From NCBI GenBank assembly GCA_039621445.1, contig CP154957.1, positions 37,728,654-37,792,653 of the forward strand: 64,000 bases of DNA, in the 5' to 3' direction. The notes under the pieces are model-generated. The model was given only the letters and a program-made list of their open reading frames with translations. It did no database searches and had not been told where the DNA came from. Source of the stretch: Euglena gracilis. Lineage: Eukaryota > Euglenida > Euglenophyceae > Euglenales. The position numbers and the translations under genes were made by a program. This document shows, in pieces, positions 1 to 9,633 of the stretch (the first letter of the stretch is position 1; every line of letters starts with the position of its first letter).

Positions 1-1
1 G

Positions 2-526
2 GCGCTCGTGGACGGCCACGTGCAGCACTTTGCCATGCAATGCAGTACCACCAATGTGGATGTGGAGCGGCTGGCTCTGGGTTCATTCAGAAAACAACCC
101 ACCCATTTGTCTGGACTGAAAGCACGCGGCTTCCAAGTCAAAGTCGCTCCAGGCAAACACCTATCCGACATGGAAAAGGAGACAATTGAACAGGCAGTGC
201 AATCATTGAACGGTGAGGAAGGGGCCTCCATCATGGGTAATTTCAAAAACTTGGCCAACTGGATTGCTATTGTGCATCTCCAAGGAACCCGCACACCTCA
301 AAGGGTTGCACGCTACTTGGCACATTTGGTTGCTCGCTTGCACAAGGCTGCAGTGGAGGCGGGCAAGTCATCCCATCCACTTCCAGAGGGAGTTCAGGGG
401 CTCACCCAAATGGCTGAGGACGGCGAGGAGGTCGGCGAAGAAGCCACTGAGGCAGATGCTGAGAGTGATGGAGAGACCGACACAGATGAATCACACGGCT
501 CGGACGGATGGGAGGGTGATGAGTAA
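2..526 (+). CDS. 3' end of an unrecognised gene with acidic tail
   Basis: The reading frame is open from the window edge to a TAA at 524-526, so this is the last exon or exons of a gene that starts outside the window. The first 120 or so residues look globular (KARGFQVKVAPGK, NFKNLANWIAIVHLQGT, then a helical ARYLAHLVARLHKAAVEAG stretch). The last 35 residues are strongly acidic (runs of E and D with S, G and T). I do not recognise the family. An acidic tail suggests a nuclear or histone-interacting protein, or the end of a transposon protein, but neither is shown. No intron signal is obvious inside it. Confidence 0.45.
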   Translation, partial: ALVDGHVQHFAMQCSTTNVDVERLALGSFRKQPTHLSGLKARGFQVKVAPGKHLSDMEKETIEQAVQSLNGEEGASIMGNFKNLANWIAIVHLQGTRTPQRVARYLAHLVARLHKAAVEAGKSSHPLPEGVQGLTQMAEDGEEVGEEATEADAESDGETDTDESHGSDGWEGDE

Positions 527-857
527 TGGCACGTGCGTTGCACATTGTTCTGTGCAGGGGCGAAGACAGCCAGTTGAACACCATGCCCCCCCCCTCGCCA
601 CGCTCGGGTGAATAGGTACCCCAATACGTACCCAGGCGGTTTGATTTTCCGCTAATGTGTTCCATGTTTGCCACTGTTGGGACATTCCAAGTGAACTTTT
701 CCCTCCCCTCCCCTCTACAATGGCAATGTTCAACTGTTCATCCCCAACCGCCGCATCATATGCCCCCCCCCACCCCTGGCTGCATCTACTGATCATGCAC
801 CACAGCACACCACACCAACAGGCAACACGAAGGATCTGCCAACCAGGGATCTGCCAC
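527..857. other. Spacer with no recognised gene
   Basis: C-rich spacer after the first stop codon. Short open frames on both strands have no protein-like composition. I see no repeat or RNA gene. Confidence 0.5.
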
Positions 858-1060
858 AACGTATTTTTTTATTTTGGGGCCCTCGAGCAGTTGAGCAACA
901 GAACGGATTTTCCCCCCAAAACCACATGGAAACACAAGGGATTTTGTTAATTTTGGGCCCGCGAGCAGTTGAGCAACAGAAGGCATTTGCCCCCAAAGAA
1001 TTGGCAAAACAAGGGTTTTTGTTACTCTACGTCCTCGAGCAAGTGAGCAGCATTTCCTCC
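858..1060. repeat. Short tandem repeat, period about 78 bp, about 2.5 copies
   Basis: GAGCAGTTGAGCAACAG occurs at about 885 and 963, each after TTTTGGG(G)CCC and before a (C)CCCCAAA run and an ACAAGGG motif. A degenerate third copy starts near 1036 (GAGCAAGTGAGCAGC). Open frames here are shadows of the repeat. Confidence 0.75.
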
Positions 1061-1345
1061 GCTGAGCAACAATTCCTCCAGAAAACATGTTCCCAACGAG
1101 CCCCTTCACGCTCAGTGTGGCAGACCCTTACTGTCAATGTGCACTCCTCTGCCCTGTGCACCGCCGCCCTGATTGCCCTCATCATACATTTTTGCTACCC
1201 CCAACACAGAGCCACAGCCAAAGGCTGTCAAACGATGCACATTGAGCTTCATCTTCGCATTTCTTTTGCGTGTTTTTCTACTGCACAATCTGACAGCAGT
1301 CTAAACTTTCGTCCATTCAGTCCCGTGATGCATGTTTCTACGACA

Positions 1346-1710
1346 GTAGGAGGATGCTCATGAGCATCCTCGAGCGTCGCTCGAGGATGCTCATGAGCAT
1401 CCTTGAGCGACCTCGAATGACCTCCAACAACACTCAAGGATGCTCATGAGCATCCTTGAGTGTCACTCGAGGATGCTCATGAGCATCCTTGAGTGATCAC
1501 CAACAACCTCCGACAACACTCAAGGATGCTCATGAGCATCCTCGAGCGGCACTCGAGGATGCTCATGAGCATCCTTGAGTGTGCTCGAGGATGCTCATGA
1601 GCATCCTTGAGCATGCTCGAGGATGCTCATGAGCATCCTCGAGCGGCGCTCAAGGATGCTCATGAGCATCCTTGAGCGACGCTCGAGGATGCTCATGAGC
1701 ATCCTCCTAC
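1346..1710. repeat. Array of ten perfect 20-bp palindromes
   Basis: AGGATGCTCATGAGCATCCT, a perfect palindrome, occurs ten times without mismatch, starting at 1351, 1384, 1437, 1470, 1523, 1556, 1588, 1620, 1653 and 1686. Most copies are extended by CTCGAG/CTTGAG flanks. Spacers alternate between about 12-13 bases and longer ones of about 33 bases containing CCTCCAACAACACT-like text. The first copy is preceded by GTAGG and the last followed by CCTAC, so the whole array is also an inverted repeat. Confidence 0.95.
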
Positions 1711-2147
1711 GGAGCATCCTCCTAGCGTAACCCTCCCGGGGGTATTATTTGGGGGGGTTTTACCTTCACCCAAGAAATTCTGGACCACTGTTGGAGAATG
1801 GGAGACAGGTGTCGCCCTGTTCTTTGCTGCCCGATTTGCCAAGAGACAACTGGGGGGGAGAGGTGTGCCATTACAAATCTGTTTGCTCCCTCTGCACGAC
1901 ACAGAGACCTTTTTCTTGAAGGTGCTTCTGGGGTTGTGGTGCCCCATTGCTGCTGCAGGTCGAAACCTTCTCTCCCTCGGCATCGGGCTCTACGGGGACC
2001 CGATCCCCCCAGTCGACGTCCTGGCCATCGTCATTGCGAAGAGGGTCAGCACGCAAGAAGTTTTGGATTCCTCTTGGAAACGTCTGCTTCGCTCCGGACC
2101 CGGTGTGTCCTTTCTTTCATTTCACTTGAAAAAGTTTTTTTTACCCC

Positions 2148-2410
2148 CCCCCCCCCTAGTCGTACGACCACCCCTCATTTACAACCACCCCCCGGTCACA
2201 GGTTGCAGGTCATGGGGGTGTTATGACCACCCCCCCCCGGTCACAGGTTGCAGGTTGCGAAAATTTTTACACCACCTTACCTACTACCGCCCCCTCATTT
2301 ATGGCCACCCCCCGATCACAGGTTGCAGGTTATGGGGGTGTTACGACCCCCCCCCCCCCCCGGTCACAGGTTGCAGGAACCCGGTCGTACGACTAGGGGG
2401 GGGGGGGTAG
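2148..2410. mobile_element. Inverted-repeat element with internal 70-bp repeats
   Basis: The ends are CCCCCCCTAGTCGTACGACC (2151-2170) and its complement GGTCGTACGACTAGGGGGGG (from 2382). Between them lie three copies of a unit containing GGTCACAGGTTGCAGG and GGGGGTGTTA(C/T)GACC. This looks like a non-autonomous transposon or a degenerate minisatellite. No flanking target duplication is obvious. Confidence 0.7.
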
Positions 2411-2526
2411 GAAGTAAATTTGAGGCCACCCCCTCCAAAACATTACGTTTTATCCCGTGGGTCGTCGTCTCCCTCGCTGAATTGTTATTTATTATTGTTA
2501 TTGTGCTGTTATCACCTGGCTGAATT

Positions 2527-2741
2527 GTGTTTGTGTGTGTGTGTGTGTGCGTGCGTGCATGCGTGCTTTTGTGCATGTTGTGTGTGTGTGCGTGTGTGCG
2601 TGCGTGCTTGTGTGTGCGCGTGCATGCATGTGTCTGGTGTGTTTCTGTGCGTGTGCGTGTGTGTGCGTGTGTGTGTGTGTGTGTGCATGCGTGTATGCGT
2701 GTGTGGGTGGGTGTGTGTGTGTGTGTGTGTGTGCCTGTAAA
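2527..2741. repeat. Imperfect GT microsatellite
   Basis: GTGTGT/GTGCGT dinucleotide tract interrupted by GCATGC. The Cys/Val and His/Thr open frames across it are artefacts. Confidence 0.95.
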
Positions 2742-2881
2742 CCTCCCCCTTTGCATCACCTGGCTTCACCCAGAAAATGTTGAACATCTTTTGTGCCTGA
2801 ACGACTGTGCTCCGCTGAATTGGGAACAAAATGTTGTCACAAAGGCCCACTACTCTTCCCACCTCTTGTCCGACGCTGCAG

Positions 2882-3051
2882 ACGTCGTGATCGACGCGAA
2901 GGGCACTGTGCGCCTGTCGCTGGTGGACCTCACCACTGGCAAGCCCCTCCGCTACCCGGCAAAGGGGAAGCACTGCCGCCACCTGCAGCCCTTCGACCTG
3001 GAGCATTACCTCAGCCAGTCCCTGCGCGATGGCTTCACCTGGCTCTGCCCT
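2882..3051 (+). CDS. SP-RING (zf-MIZ) exon of a SUMO E3 ligase-like protein
   Basis: After a CAG acceptor at 2881 the frame (phase one base short) reads VVIDAKGTVRLSLVDL, then PLRYPAKGKHCRHLQPFDL, then EHYL and TWLCP. This is the SP-RING signature of PIAS/Siz and Nse2/Mms21 SUMO ligases: the C-x-H-L-Q-x-F-D motif followed by W-x-CP. SP-RINGs bind one zinc and recruit SUMO-charged Ubc9, usually in the nucleus. If the exon ends at CCT (3051) on a GC donor (GCCGGT) and joins the exon at 3803, the product reads CPSCQWAEL, restoring the family's CPxC. The usual GT donor at 3056 breaks that frame. Upstream SAP and PINIT domains were not found. Confidence 0.85.
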
Positions 3052-3209
3052 GCCGGTGGTCCGATCTTGCCCCCCCCCCCCCCGCCACTTGTCAACCTTC
3101 ACTCAACATTGTCGTGCCTCAGAACCCCTCCCCCGTGGGTCTTGTTCCCAGAGTGCTTGAAGTCATCAGGGTGCCAGGGACTGACCAACCTGTTGGGTGA
3201 CATCTATAC

Positions 3210-3532
3210 ATCTCTTTAAGGTTTGCAAACCCCCTGGGGCGGGGGCTGCTGCAGCGACCCCAATTTTTGGCGCCGAAAATTTTTGAAAAGGTGTTCAAAA
3301 ATGGCCAATAATGGCCAAAAGATGGTGTTTTTGGTGCAATTTTTTTCGGTTGTCAGGTGGGCATTTTTTTTTCAAACTGGGTTTTGCAAGTCATTTTGGG
3401 GCAATTTCGGCCTAGCCCAGCTTGGCTTAGGTACAGCCAGGGTCCAGCCCCCCCCCCCCCCCCGGGGGGGGGGGGCTAGCCAGCCCAAATTTGTAGCCTA
3501 GCCCAGCAACCACCCCGGGTTCTTAAAGAGAT
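3210..3532. mobile_element. TIR element in the SP-RING intron
   Basis: Eleven-base perfect inverted ends ATCTCTTTAAG (3210-3220) and CTTAAAGAGAT (3522-3532) bound a segment with long C and G runs and CAGCCAGGGTCCAGCCCC. Similar inner text recurs near 43630-43745 (CAGCCAGGGTCCAGCCCC, then CTTAAAGGAATG). It lies wholly inside the intron between the two SP-RING exons. It is probably a MITE-like, non-autonomous element. Confidence 0.7.
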
Positions 3533-3579
3533 GGTTGGTCACAGCCTACGAGGGAGGGTGGATGGTGTTCCTGCTGGGT

Positions 3580-3730
3580 GTGGTCTGGTGTGGTAGTATG
3601 GCATGGTGTGCTGTGGCATGGTGTGGTGTGGTGCGGTGTGGTGTGGCATGGTCTGGTGTGGTGTGGTGTGGTGTGGTGTGGTGTGGTGTGGTGTGGTGTG
3701 GTGTGGTGTGGTGTGGTGTGGTGTGGCGTA
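3580..3730. repeat. GTGTG pentanucleotide microsatellite
   Basis: Near-perfect GGTGT/GTGTG pentamer repeat, cleanest from about 3655 to 3728. Open frames rich in C, G, V and W across it are artefacts. Confidence 0.95.
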
Positions 3731-3802
3731 TGAGGTGGCGTGGGTTGCGGGGGGAGCCCCCACTGTGGTGCCTGCCGGCCGCCGCGTCCGCTGTGCGCCC
3801 AG

Positions 3803-3990
3803 TCCTGTCAGTGGGCGGAGCTGGTGGTGGACAAGCGGGTGGAAGAGCTGCTAGCGGACCCCCCGGCGGGCCGCCCGCTGCTCGCCATCGACGTCGGCCT
3901 CTGGGCCCGCGAGGACCTCCCCGCCAACATGGCCATCGCCGACGTCCCAATCGAGCGGGCGACGGTCGACGTCCAGCCGCCCTGGGCCGG
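3803..3990 (+). CDS. Second SP-RING exon, C-terminal half of the zinc domain
   Basis: The exon begins after GCGCCCAG and reads SCQWAELVVDKRVEELLA, then RPLLAIDVGLWAREDLP. The Cys supplies the last zinc ligand after the CP of the preceding exon, and LVVDKRVEELL matches the helix that follows CPxC in SP-RINGs. The frame stays open to a possible GT donor at 3991 (phase 2) or to earlier GTC donors. Third codon positions are strongly GC-rich, unlike the T-rich intron before it. The downstream boundary is uncertain. Confidence 0.75.
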
Positions 3991-4029
3991 GTTTGGCCCC
4001 GGCCGACAGTGGCCCCAAACCCTCCCCAG

Positions 4030-4108
4030 GCCGCGGTCAGCGCGGGCAAGCTGTTCGCTCCGAGGGGCTCTGTCGCGGCGCCGACGTCCGCAGCGGCCAG
4101 CCCGTTCG
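4030..4108 (+). CDS. Possible Ala/Ser/Pro-rich exon downstream of the SP-RING
   Basis: After CCTCCCCAG the frame AAVSAGKLFAPRGSVAAP continues into ASPFGG, a low-complexity composition typical of disordered tails. It is probably part of the same transcript. Exact donor and phase are not settled. Confidence 0.4.
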
Positions 4109-4715
4109 GTGGTGTGTCCCCTCCCATGCTGTCCGGCATTCCCATTTTGTTCTGGGTTGCATTGATCGCATTTCCAAAGATATTCTCCATTCCTTTTGAT
4201 ATTCCAAAGATATTCATTCATTTCTAACCCATTTTTTTTGCAGAATTTTCCTGCTTTTCTGCCTTTGCACCGCAGTTTGTCAAACATCTCCTGAGGGTGT
4301 CACCAGCATTACTGCCTTGTGGAATCAGATTTGACCAGACAAGTTTTGAAGCACAATGTATGTTCGCTGGAAAAAATGAAGTATCATGTCAGCCTGCTCT
4401 CCATCTTTTTTGTTGTTGTTTTCTCTGTTCGACATGGGTGTCCCTTGTGCGAGACCATTCAGTTCAGGCTGGGCTCAGCCCCCCCCCCCCCCCCGCCCGA
4501 AATTCTAGCGCAGCCCAAACTCTGGCCCTAGTCCAGCAGGTACCCATTTGGTGTATTTATATTTTTCCCTGCCCCGGCCTTCCATTACTTCCAACTTCCA
4601 TTACCTGCTTTCCTTTTGCCGTCTTCCCCATAAATGTCGCCTTCCGGAAAATAACAACAATTTTAACAATTTTGCAAACAAATTTGCGGTCAAGTGCGCC
4701 CCTGCGTCCCCCCAG

Positions 4716-4940
4716 GCCCCGTCGCCCGCCCCGTGTCGGCGGAACCCCCGAAGCCCTCCAACCCCTTCGCGTCCTTCGGCCCGGGGGCCGCCCGACCGCC
4801 GGAGCCCCCCGCCCCCCCTCCGCCCCCTCCTTCGCTGCCTCCGCCCCGGCGAAGTCCTCGTTCTCGTTCGGCCCCCAGCCCGGCCAGGACAGAAGCCCAG
4901 GCTGGGCGGTGGGCGGGCTCGGGGACGTTCTCGAAGCCTT
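4716..4940 (+). CDS. Proline- and FG-rich exon, possibly frameshifted in a C run
   Basis: A GC-rich island after CCCCCCAG. One frame reads KPSNPFASFGPG and then a run of Pro. A second frame reads PSFAASAPAKSSFSFGPQPG. The two meet at the C-rich tract near 4815-4835, so one base gained or lost in that homopolymer would join them into a single FG/Pro-rich disordered segment. Nucleoporin-like FG spacing is suggestive only. Confidence 0.4.
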
Positions 4941-5374
4941 CGGGCAAAAACGAACTGCCGGCAGGCATTCTTCCTGGAATCCTCCTGAGTTTGAAGAATA
5001 TGCACCCCCAAAATAATAACACCCCCAGACCCCCCAACTTCGGATGCCCAAATAATACCCCTCTCCGGTGTATTATTGTTAGTTCGGGGGGGCCACACAT
5101 TGTGGACTGAGTGGTGACCTTTGAGACTTTGATGCTGGCAATTAATAAATACCAGTCCAGAAACACCCTTTTTCTGCAGAGAAACTTCAAAAAAATTAAA
5201 GCCTTGCCAAGGCGAACTACTCAGCATATGGGTATGCCCTGGCCTTTGTTAAACAAGTTGATTTTTTCAAATTTGCTTTTTTATTTCACTGCTACTCACC
5301 ACTAATGAGGGGTTTGGGAAAGCCCTCTGATCTCAATGTTACTAAAAAATGAGTATTCATTGCAATAAGCGCCG

Positions 5375-5466
5375 AACCACAACCACAACCACAACCACAA
5401 CCACAACCACAACCACAACCACAACCACAACCACAACCACAACCACAACCACAACCACAACCACAA
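5375..5466. repeat. Perfect ACAACC hexanucleotide repeat
   Basis: About 15 uninterrupted copies of ACAACC (CCACAA). In the + frame starting at 5349 it would encode poly-Thr followed by KPPATNKKVPPKTVEIVARI and a stop at 5535-5537. It may be a repeat inside a small terminal exon, but no acceptor could be fixed. Confidence 0.9.
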
Positions 5467-5539
5467 AACCACCAGCCACGAACAAAAAGGTTCCTCCAAA
5501 GACAGTGGAAATCGTGGCACGCATCTTCAACAGCTAAAT

Positions 5540-7110
5540 TCTCACAAGGTGATCACTGAGATGGGAGGCAAAGTGCGCATTTCCCCCCCCCGGAAAACTG
5601 CCCTATACCCTCTGTATCCAATAACCTGTCCCCAGGGGAGTGTCTCCTACCCTTGTACCCGCTCACCTGTCTTCTAAGAAAATTTGAGATATTTTTCATC
5701 GTTTGTTTAAAAAAAAGTCAATTTCCAGGGAACCTTCTTGTACGTATTGTTTTTACACCATCTTTTTCTAATGAATCACAGATCCACCATTTTCCCGTTT
5801 TTTTTTTAAATGGAGGGTAGAAGACAATTTCCCAAGCAGGTCCGGCTCAGAGTGAGAAAGTTGACATTTTTGACCCACGGTGAAAAAAAAAATTGGAGAA
5901 GCAATTTTCCCCCACAAATTTGTAACCAGAAGCCTAAAAATGATTGGAATTTGATGTTCTGTTTCTCAGGCCTGCGCAAGACGACGTATATATAAACCCT
6001 CCAAATAACAGAAACATCCCCCCCCCCTGTCCCAGGACGTTGGCTGCCCAAATACCCCCCCCCCTGCTGCACCCCAGAGAGGGAAATCAAGCAATCAGTC
6101 AGAAAAAGCCTCATTTTTCTGACAGCAGTATCAACCTGAAATATACCTCAAAAATGTGCCCAACTCAGAAATTACACACTTGTCTCCAGACAAGTCGGCG
6201 ATTGCAGAGGTTGGAGACAGGTCAGGAGGGGTAGTTTATGCCAAATGTGCTTGGGGCCCAAAAAGGGGGCTTTTTTGTTCCCCTTCCCTTGCTTGTGCCA
6301 GCCCCTTTTTTGCAACTGACCAGGGACGGGAATGCCAAAACGCACCGAAAAGCAGAGAGTTTTTTGGGGGGTTGAGTTTTCCAAACACCCTTATCCGGTA
6401 TGTGCAACGTCTACATAAGGGATCACCTCTGAGGGTGCAAGAGTATTTTTTTAAAGTGCAAAAAAAAACTTTTTTTTTTGGCTGTTATCAGGTGCAAGCC
6501 TTGTGCTGTGAGGTCTTTGCCCAGAGCACCCTCAAGGATCAATTTCTGGTCCTGGCTTCAGGCAGAAAGAAATGTTGGAAGGGGAGTAACAAGTGCCCAC
6601 AGTGATGGTTTCTTGGTCCCTTGAAATACACATTTTTGAGCATTTTAAAACCCAGATTCATGCAAATCCCCAAGGATAAACTGAGCAAGAATTATTTTTG
6701 TCACAAAACTTTGATATGGTCCCCCTCCTGTGCTGGCCAATTTGTCGATCAACAATTGCTCTATATATAGGTATAACACCCTCATCCAACTCTGTTAGGG
6801 ATGATGAGTCTGCTGGAAGGGCTCTCGAAAGAAACTTTGATCAGAGAGGAAACATAGGGAAGTGGGAACGTGCAGTTTTTCCAGCCTTTTTGTTTTTGCA
6901 GATTTTCACTCTCCGTTTCCCACCCCTTTGCTCCATTTCTCCTGGAAAAAACAGCACCTGGGAATTTCTGCAAGTGTTTGTGGTTCTTTTTATGAGATGG
7001 GGTTCTTGGGAGAGAATTCAGAAGTTTTTCTGGTGCAATGGCATTTCGCCTTCTCTGACAGATTATTCACATGAATCTCATGTGCTGGTTCCTTTCACAA
7101 TTTTTTTGAA
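5540..7110. other. Intronic or intergenic stretch without recognised genes
   Basis: AT-rich to mixed sequence with homopolymer runs. CCTGTCCCC/CACCTGTC motifs at about 5600-5680 recall the GTCAGGGTCC repeats near 36.1-36.4 kb. The longest frames (for example 6156-6605 and 6698-7117) show no domain-like composition. No RNA gene was seen. Confidence 0.5.
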
Positions 7111-7111
7111 G

Positions 7112-7290
7112 AAATAATATATACTAATATAATAATAATATAATAACACAATATAATAATATATATGTAATAATATATAAAATAATATAAATAATATAAT
7201 ATAATATAATATAATATATATATATTATATATATTATATATTGTATATATTGTGTATATATATATATATATTATATATATATATATATTG
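7112..7290. repeat. TA/AATA-rich simple sequence
   Basis: Almost pure A/T (ATAATATA and TATATA blocks), contrasting sharply with the GC-rich exons around it. Confidence 0.9.
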
Positions 7291-7427
7291 TGTTTCGGTT
7301 CTTCTCGATCACAAGGAAAATTCTCAATTAACCGCTAATTAATCTCTCTAATTCTTTGTGGATTATTTAGTCGTTTGATCCAGATTTTTCTTGTGTTTCG
7401 GTTATTGTCGATCACAAGCAAAATCTG
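7291..7427. repeat. Two direct copies of a hairpin-forming 40-mer
   Basis: TGTTTCGGTTnTTnTCGATCACAAG occurs at about 7290-7316 and 7394-7419. The second copy sits in a hairpin with arms CAGATTTTTCTTGTG (7381-7395) and CACAAGCAAAATCTG (7413-7427), one mismatch. Confidence 0.8.
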
Positions 7428-7654
7428 GTATTACCGACTAAATAAAGTTTGGAATTTCAAAAAGTGAAATTCTGGGGTTTTATTTAGCAATTTGATGCGA
7501 ATTTTGTTAGGGATCGACATTCTGAATCACCTTAATTAATTTCGCAACAAAATGCTATTTAATTCAATCAGAAGAGAATAAAGCAGAATGAAATAGACGA
7601 TTGTTGGGAAATTTGCTTATGAATTTTAGGTATCCTGGACATAAGGAAATTCTG

Positions 7655-7655
7655 G

Positions 7656-7686
<31 letters not shown>

Positions 7687-7759
7687 TAATAATTATTTTT
7701 ATAATAATGATAATAATTATTATTATTATTATTAATAATAATAATAATAATATTATTAA

Positions 7760-7798
<39 letters not shown>
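7655..7798. repeat. AAT/ATT trinucleotide microsatellite
   Basis: Long ATA and TTA runs in opposing orientation, so the tract can also fold on itself. The poly-Ile and poly-Asn frames are artefacts. Confidence 0.95.
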
Positions 7799-7799
<1 letters not shown>

Positions 7800-7899
7800 A
7801 ATGCGTGGTGTTGACCCACCCATGTGCAATTTTCACCCCTCCACGGGAACCCCCACCCCCACCGGATGTATGGCGGCGCCGGCCCGATGGTGCCACGCA

Positions 7900-8120
7900 G
7901 CCTGCCGCCGCCCGGGGCTGCCCCCGCGGCCGGAGCGGCCCGGGGCCATCGGGTACGCGGCCGAGGACCGCCCCCGGGAGCAAGGCACCCCTCGCCCCCC
8001 CCCCCCCGGGCTTTGTGTGGTGGAAGCGGTGCCTTGGCCGCGCGCCGGTGCAGACGTTTGAGACGCCGCGGTCGCTCGGGTTGCCCCCCGCCCCCGCGAA
8101 GGTCGCTGACACGCTGGTGG
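7900..8120 (+). CDS. GC-rich island, possible exon of unknown protein
   Basis: Exon-like GC bias after CCACGCAG, with a second acceptor-like GCGCCGGTGCAG near 8052 leading into QTFETPRSLGLPPAPAKVAD. Pro/Ala/Arg-rich in all frames, so the true frame cannot be chosen with confidence. It may belong to the SP-RING transcript. Confidence 0.3.
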
Positions 8121-8582
8121 CAGCCGACGGGGGTTTGGCCTTTTGCATTTTTGTTCTTTCGAGGGACAACACAAGTATTGGAAAGGCTGGTCCCAGGGCA
8201 ACCGGCTTCCCCAAAGAGCCACACCAAGGTTTATTGCACATGGGGACGCTCGCTTGGCACCTTCGGCTCCTCCAGCAGCCTGGGCTCCCCCATGTTTCAA
8301 CCCCATTCGGGCTTTGAAAAGCTAACAAACCTCAAGTGTGGACACACATTGCGATCACACGTCCCATACTCAGAGGAACCATACCGGGGCATTCGTGTCT
8401 GGCTGCGTCCAGCTGAGGCAAACTGCAGTCGGCCAGTGTTGAACCAGGTCGGCCCAAGGAAAAGCAAATTGGCGCTTGGGTGTGGCTGCAGCCAGCCATG
8501 GGCCAACCAAAGCGAACCTTCCATCTTTTGAAACATCCATTGGTTTGTGGTTCTCTCTCGCATGTCGGGCGGCTGTGGTCAG

Positions 8583-8721
8583 GATTGCGACTCACCCTTC
8601 GGGCCTCGGATCCCTGGGCAGAGCCAGGACGACCTGCTGGAGGCCCGCCGGCAGCGCAGCGAGTATGTCCCTCGGAGCGCTCCCCACGGTGCCCCGCTGC
8701 AGGGGCCACCCAGTCCAACGA
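8583..8721 (+). CDS. Exon of unknown, Ser/Pro-rich protein
   Basis: After GGCTGTGGTCAG the frame reads DCDSPFGPRIPGQSQDDL, then EARRQRSEYVPRSAPHGA, ending at the inverted-repeat element that starts at 8722. The last eight bases (TCCAACGA) are the duplicated insertion target of that element, so the element appears to have inserted into coding sequence. Confidence 0.5.
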
Positions 8722-8941
8722 CAGGGTTTTTTTTTTTTAGTCGTGGGCCCCCGGGGGGGGGGGGGGGGGGTAGGGGGGGTGGGCCTGGCCGAGACCCCCC
8801 CTGAGATATACTTTTCGGCCGAAATTTTTTGAAAAAGCGCCATTTTAGCATTTTTCGCGATTTTTTGTGGTCCCCCCCGGACCCCCCAGGGGGTGGGTGG
8901 GGGGTCCCCCCCCTCCCCCCGGTCTTAAAAAAAAAACCCTG
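8722..8941. mobile_element. Introner-like element with 8-bp target duplication
   Basis: Starts CAGGGTTTTTTTTTTTT and ends TTAAAAAAAAAACCCTG, an inverted terminal repeat. It is flanked by TCCAACGA on both sides (8714-8721 and 8942-8949). The interior has a G run, a TTTTCGGCCGAAA palindrome and a GGGGGTGGGTGGGG block. Related copies are at 22736-23004 and 39869-40087. No coding capacity, so non-autonomous. Confidence 0.85.
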
Positions 8942-9029
8942 TCCAACGAACGACACAGTCTCCACCATCGGAGTATGGCACGCTGCGGGCCACGGGGTAC
9001 GCTGCCCCTCCCCTCCCTCCATCCCGCAG

Positions 9030-9210
9030 GTTTGGGTTCGGCGGCCAGGCCTACGACGCCGTGGGCAACGGGCACCCACAGCGAGGCCCGGCCGATGCCC
9101 TCGACGAGGACCTTCGTCCAGGGGTCTTCCCCTGTCCCCCTGACCCTGCACCACGAACCCACTTCCGCCCCCCCCCCTTTGCAATTCTTATTCACGGCTT
9201 GGGCGACTGA
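9030..9210 (+). CDS. Putative terminal exon, FG-containing
   Basis: After CATCCCGCAG the frame reads FGFGGQAYDAVGNGHPQRG, then PADALDEDLRPGVF, and stays open to a TGA at 9208-9210. The GC-rich first half looks coding. The last third may be 3' untranslated if the exon stops earlier. It may close the SP-RING transcript, but the linkage is an inference from order and strand. Confidence 0.4.
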
Positions 9211-9359
9211 GCCAGTGCCTACCCTCACCCCCGGAAATAGTCGTGCTCGACAACTGGGAATGTCGTGATTCCCATTTATACCGGCTGACCTGTCAGGCCT
9301 ACTATTCTATTGATTCTATTGATTCTATTCTATTGATTTTTCCTATTTATGACGCGGCT

Positions 9360-9633
9360 TTATGCCGTTGCTTAAGGGAACTTTGAGGGGGGAGGGTGGC
9401 TGACTGGTTTTTGGCTCCGATCCCAAAATACCCGAAATTGGCACGGGAAATTTTTTGGGTGGGGTTTTACCCAAATCCATTTATTTTGAGCCATTTTTTT
9501 TTTGGCAGAGTGGCCAGAGTGATTGATCGCCCTGGGGGGGGGGATGACTAGTTTTCAAAAAGTGACTGATTGGTTTTTTGAAGGTGGAAAGTAACCCCCC
9601 CAAGGATCAGTAAGTAATCCCATGGGCAGGGTA
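9360..9633. repeat. GTGACTGATTGG-type degenerate repeat
   Basis: Contains GACTGGTTTTTGG, GTGACTGATTGGTTTTTT and a G run. The same vocabulary (GTGACTGACTGG, TTTTCCAAAAAAAAGTGACT) occurs at about 58468-58690, so this is a dispersed family. No gene seen. Confidence 0.5.

Noticed and set aside
1346-1710. CRISPR-like array
   Set aside because: Repeats are perfect palindromes with short, uneven, repetitive spacers, in eukaryotic nuclear DNA and with no cas genes.
5375-5466. Telomeric repeat
   Set aside because: ACAACC hexamers are not a known telomere type. The tract is short and internal.
6156-7117. Open frames of about 140 residues between 6.1 and 7.1 kb
   Set aside because: No GC bias, no domain-like pattern, no plausible splice boundaries.
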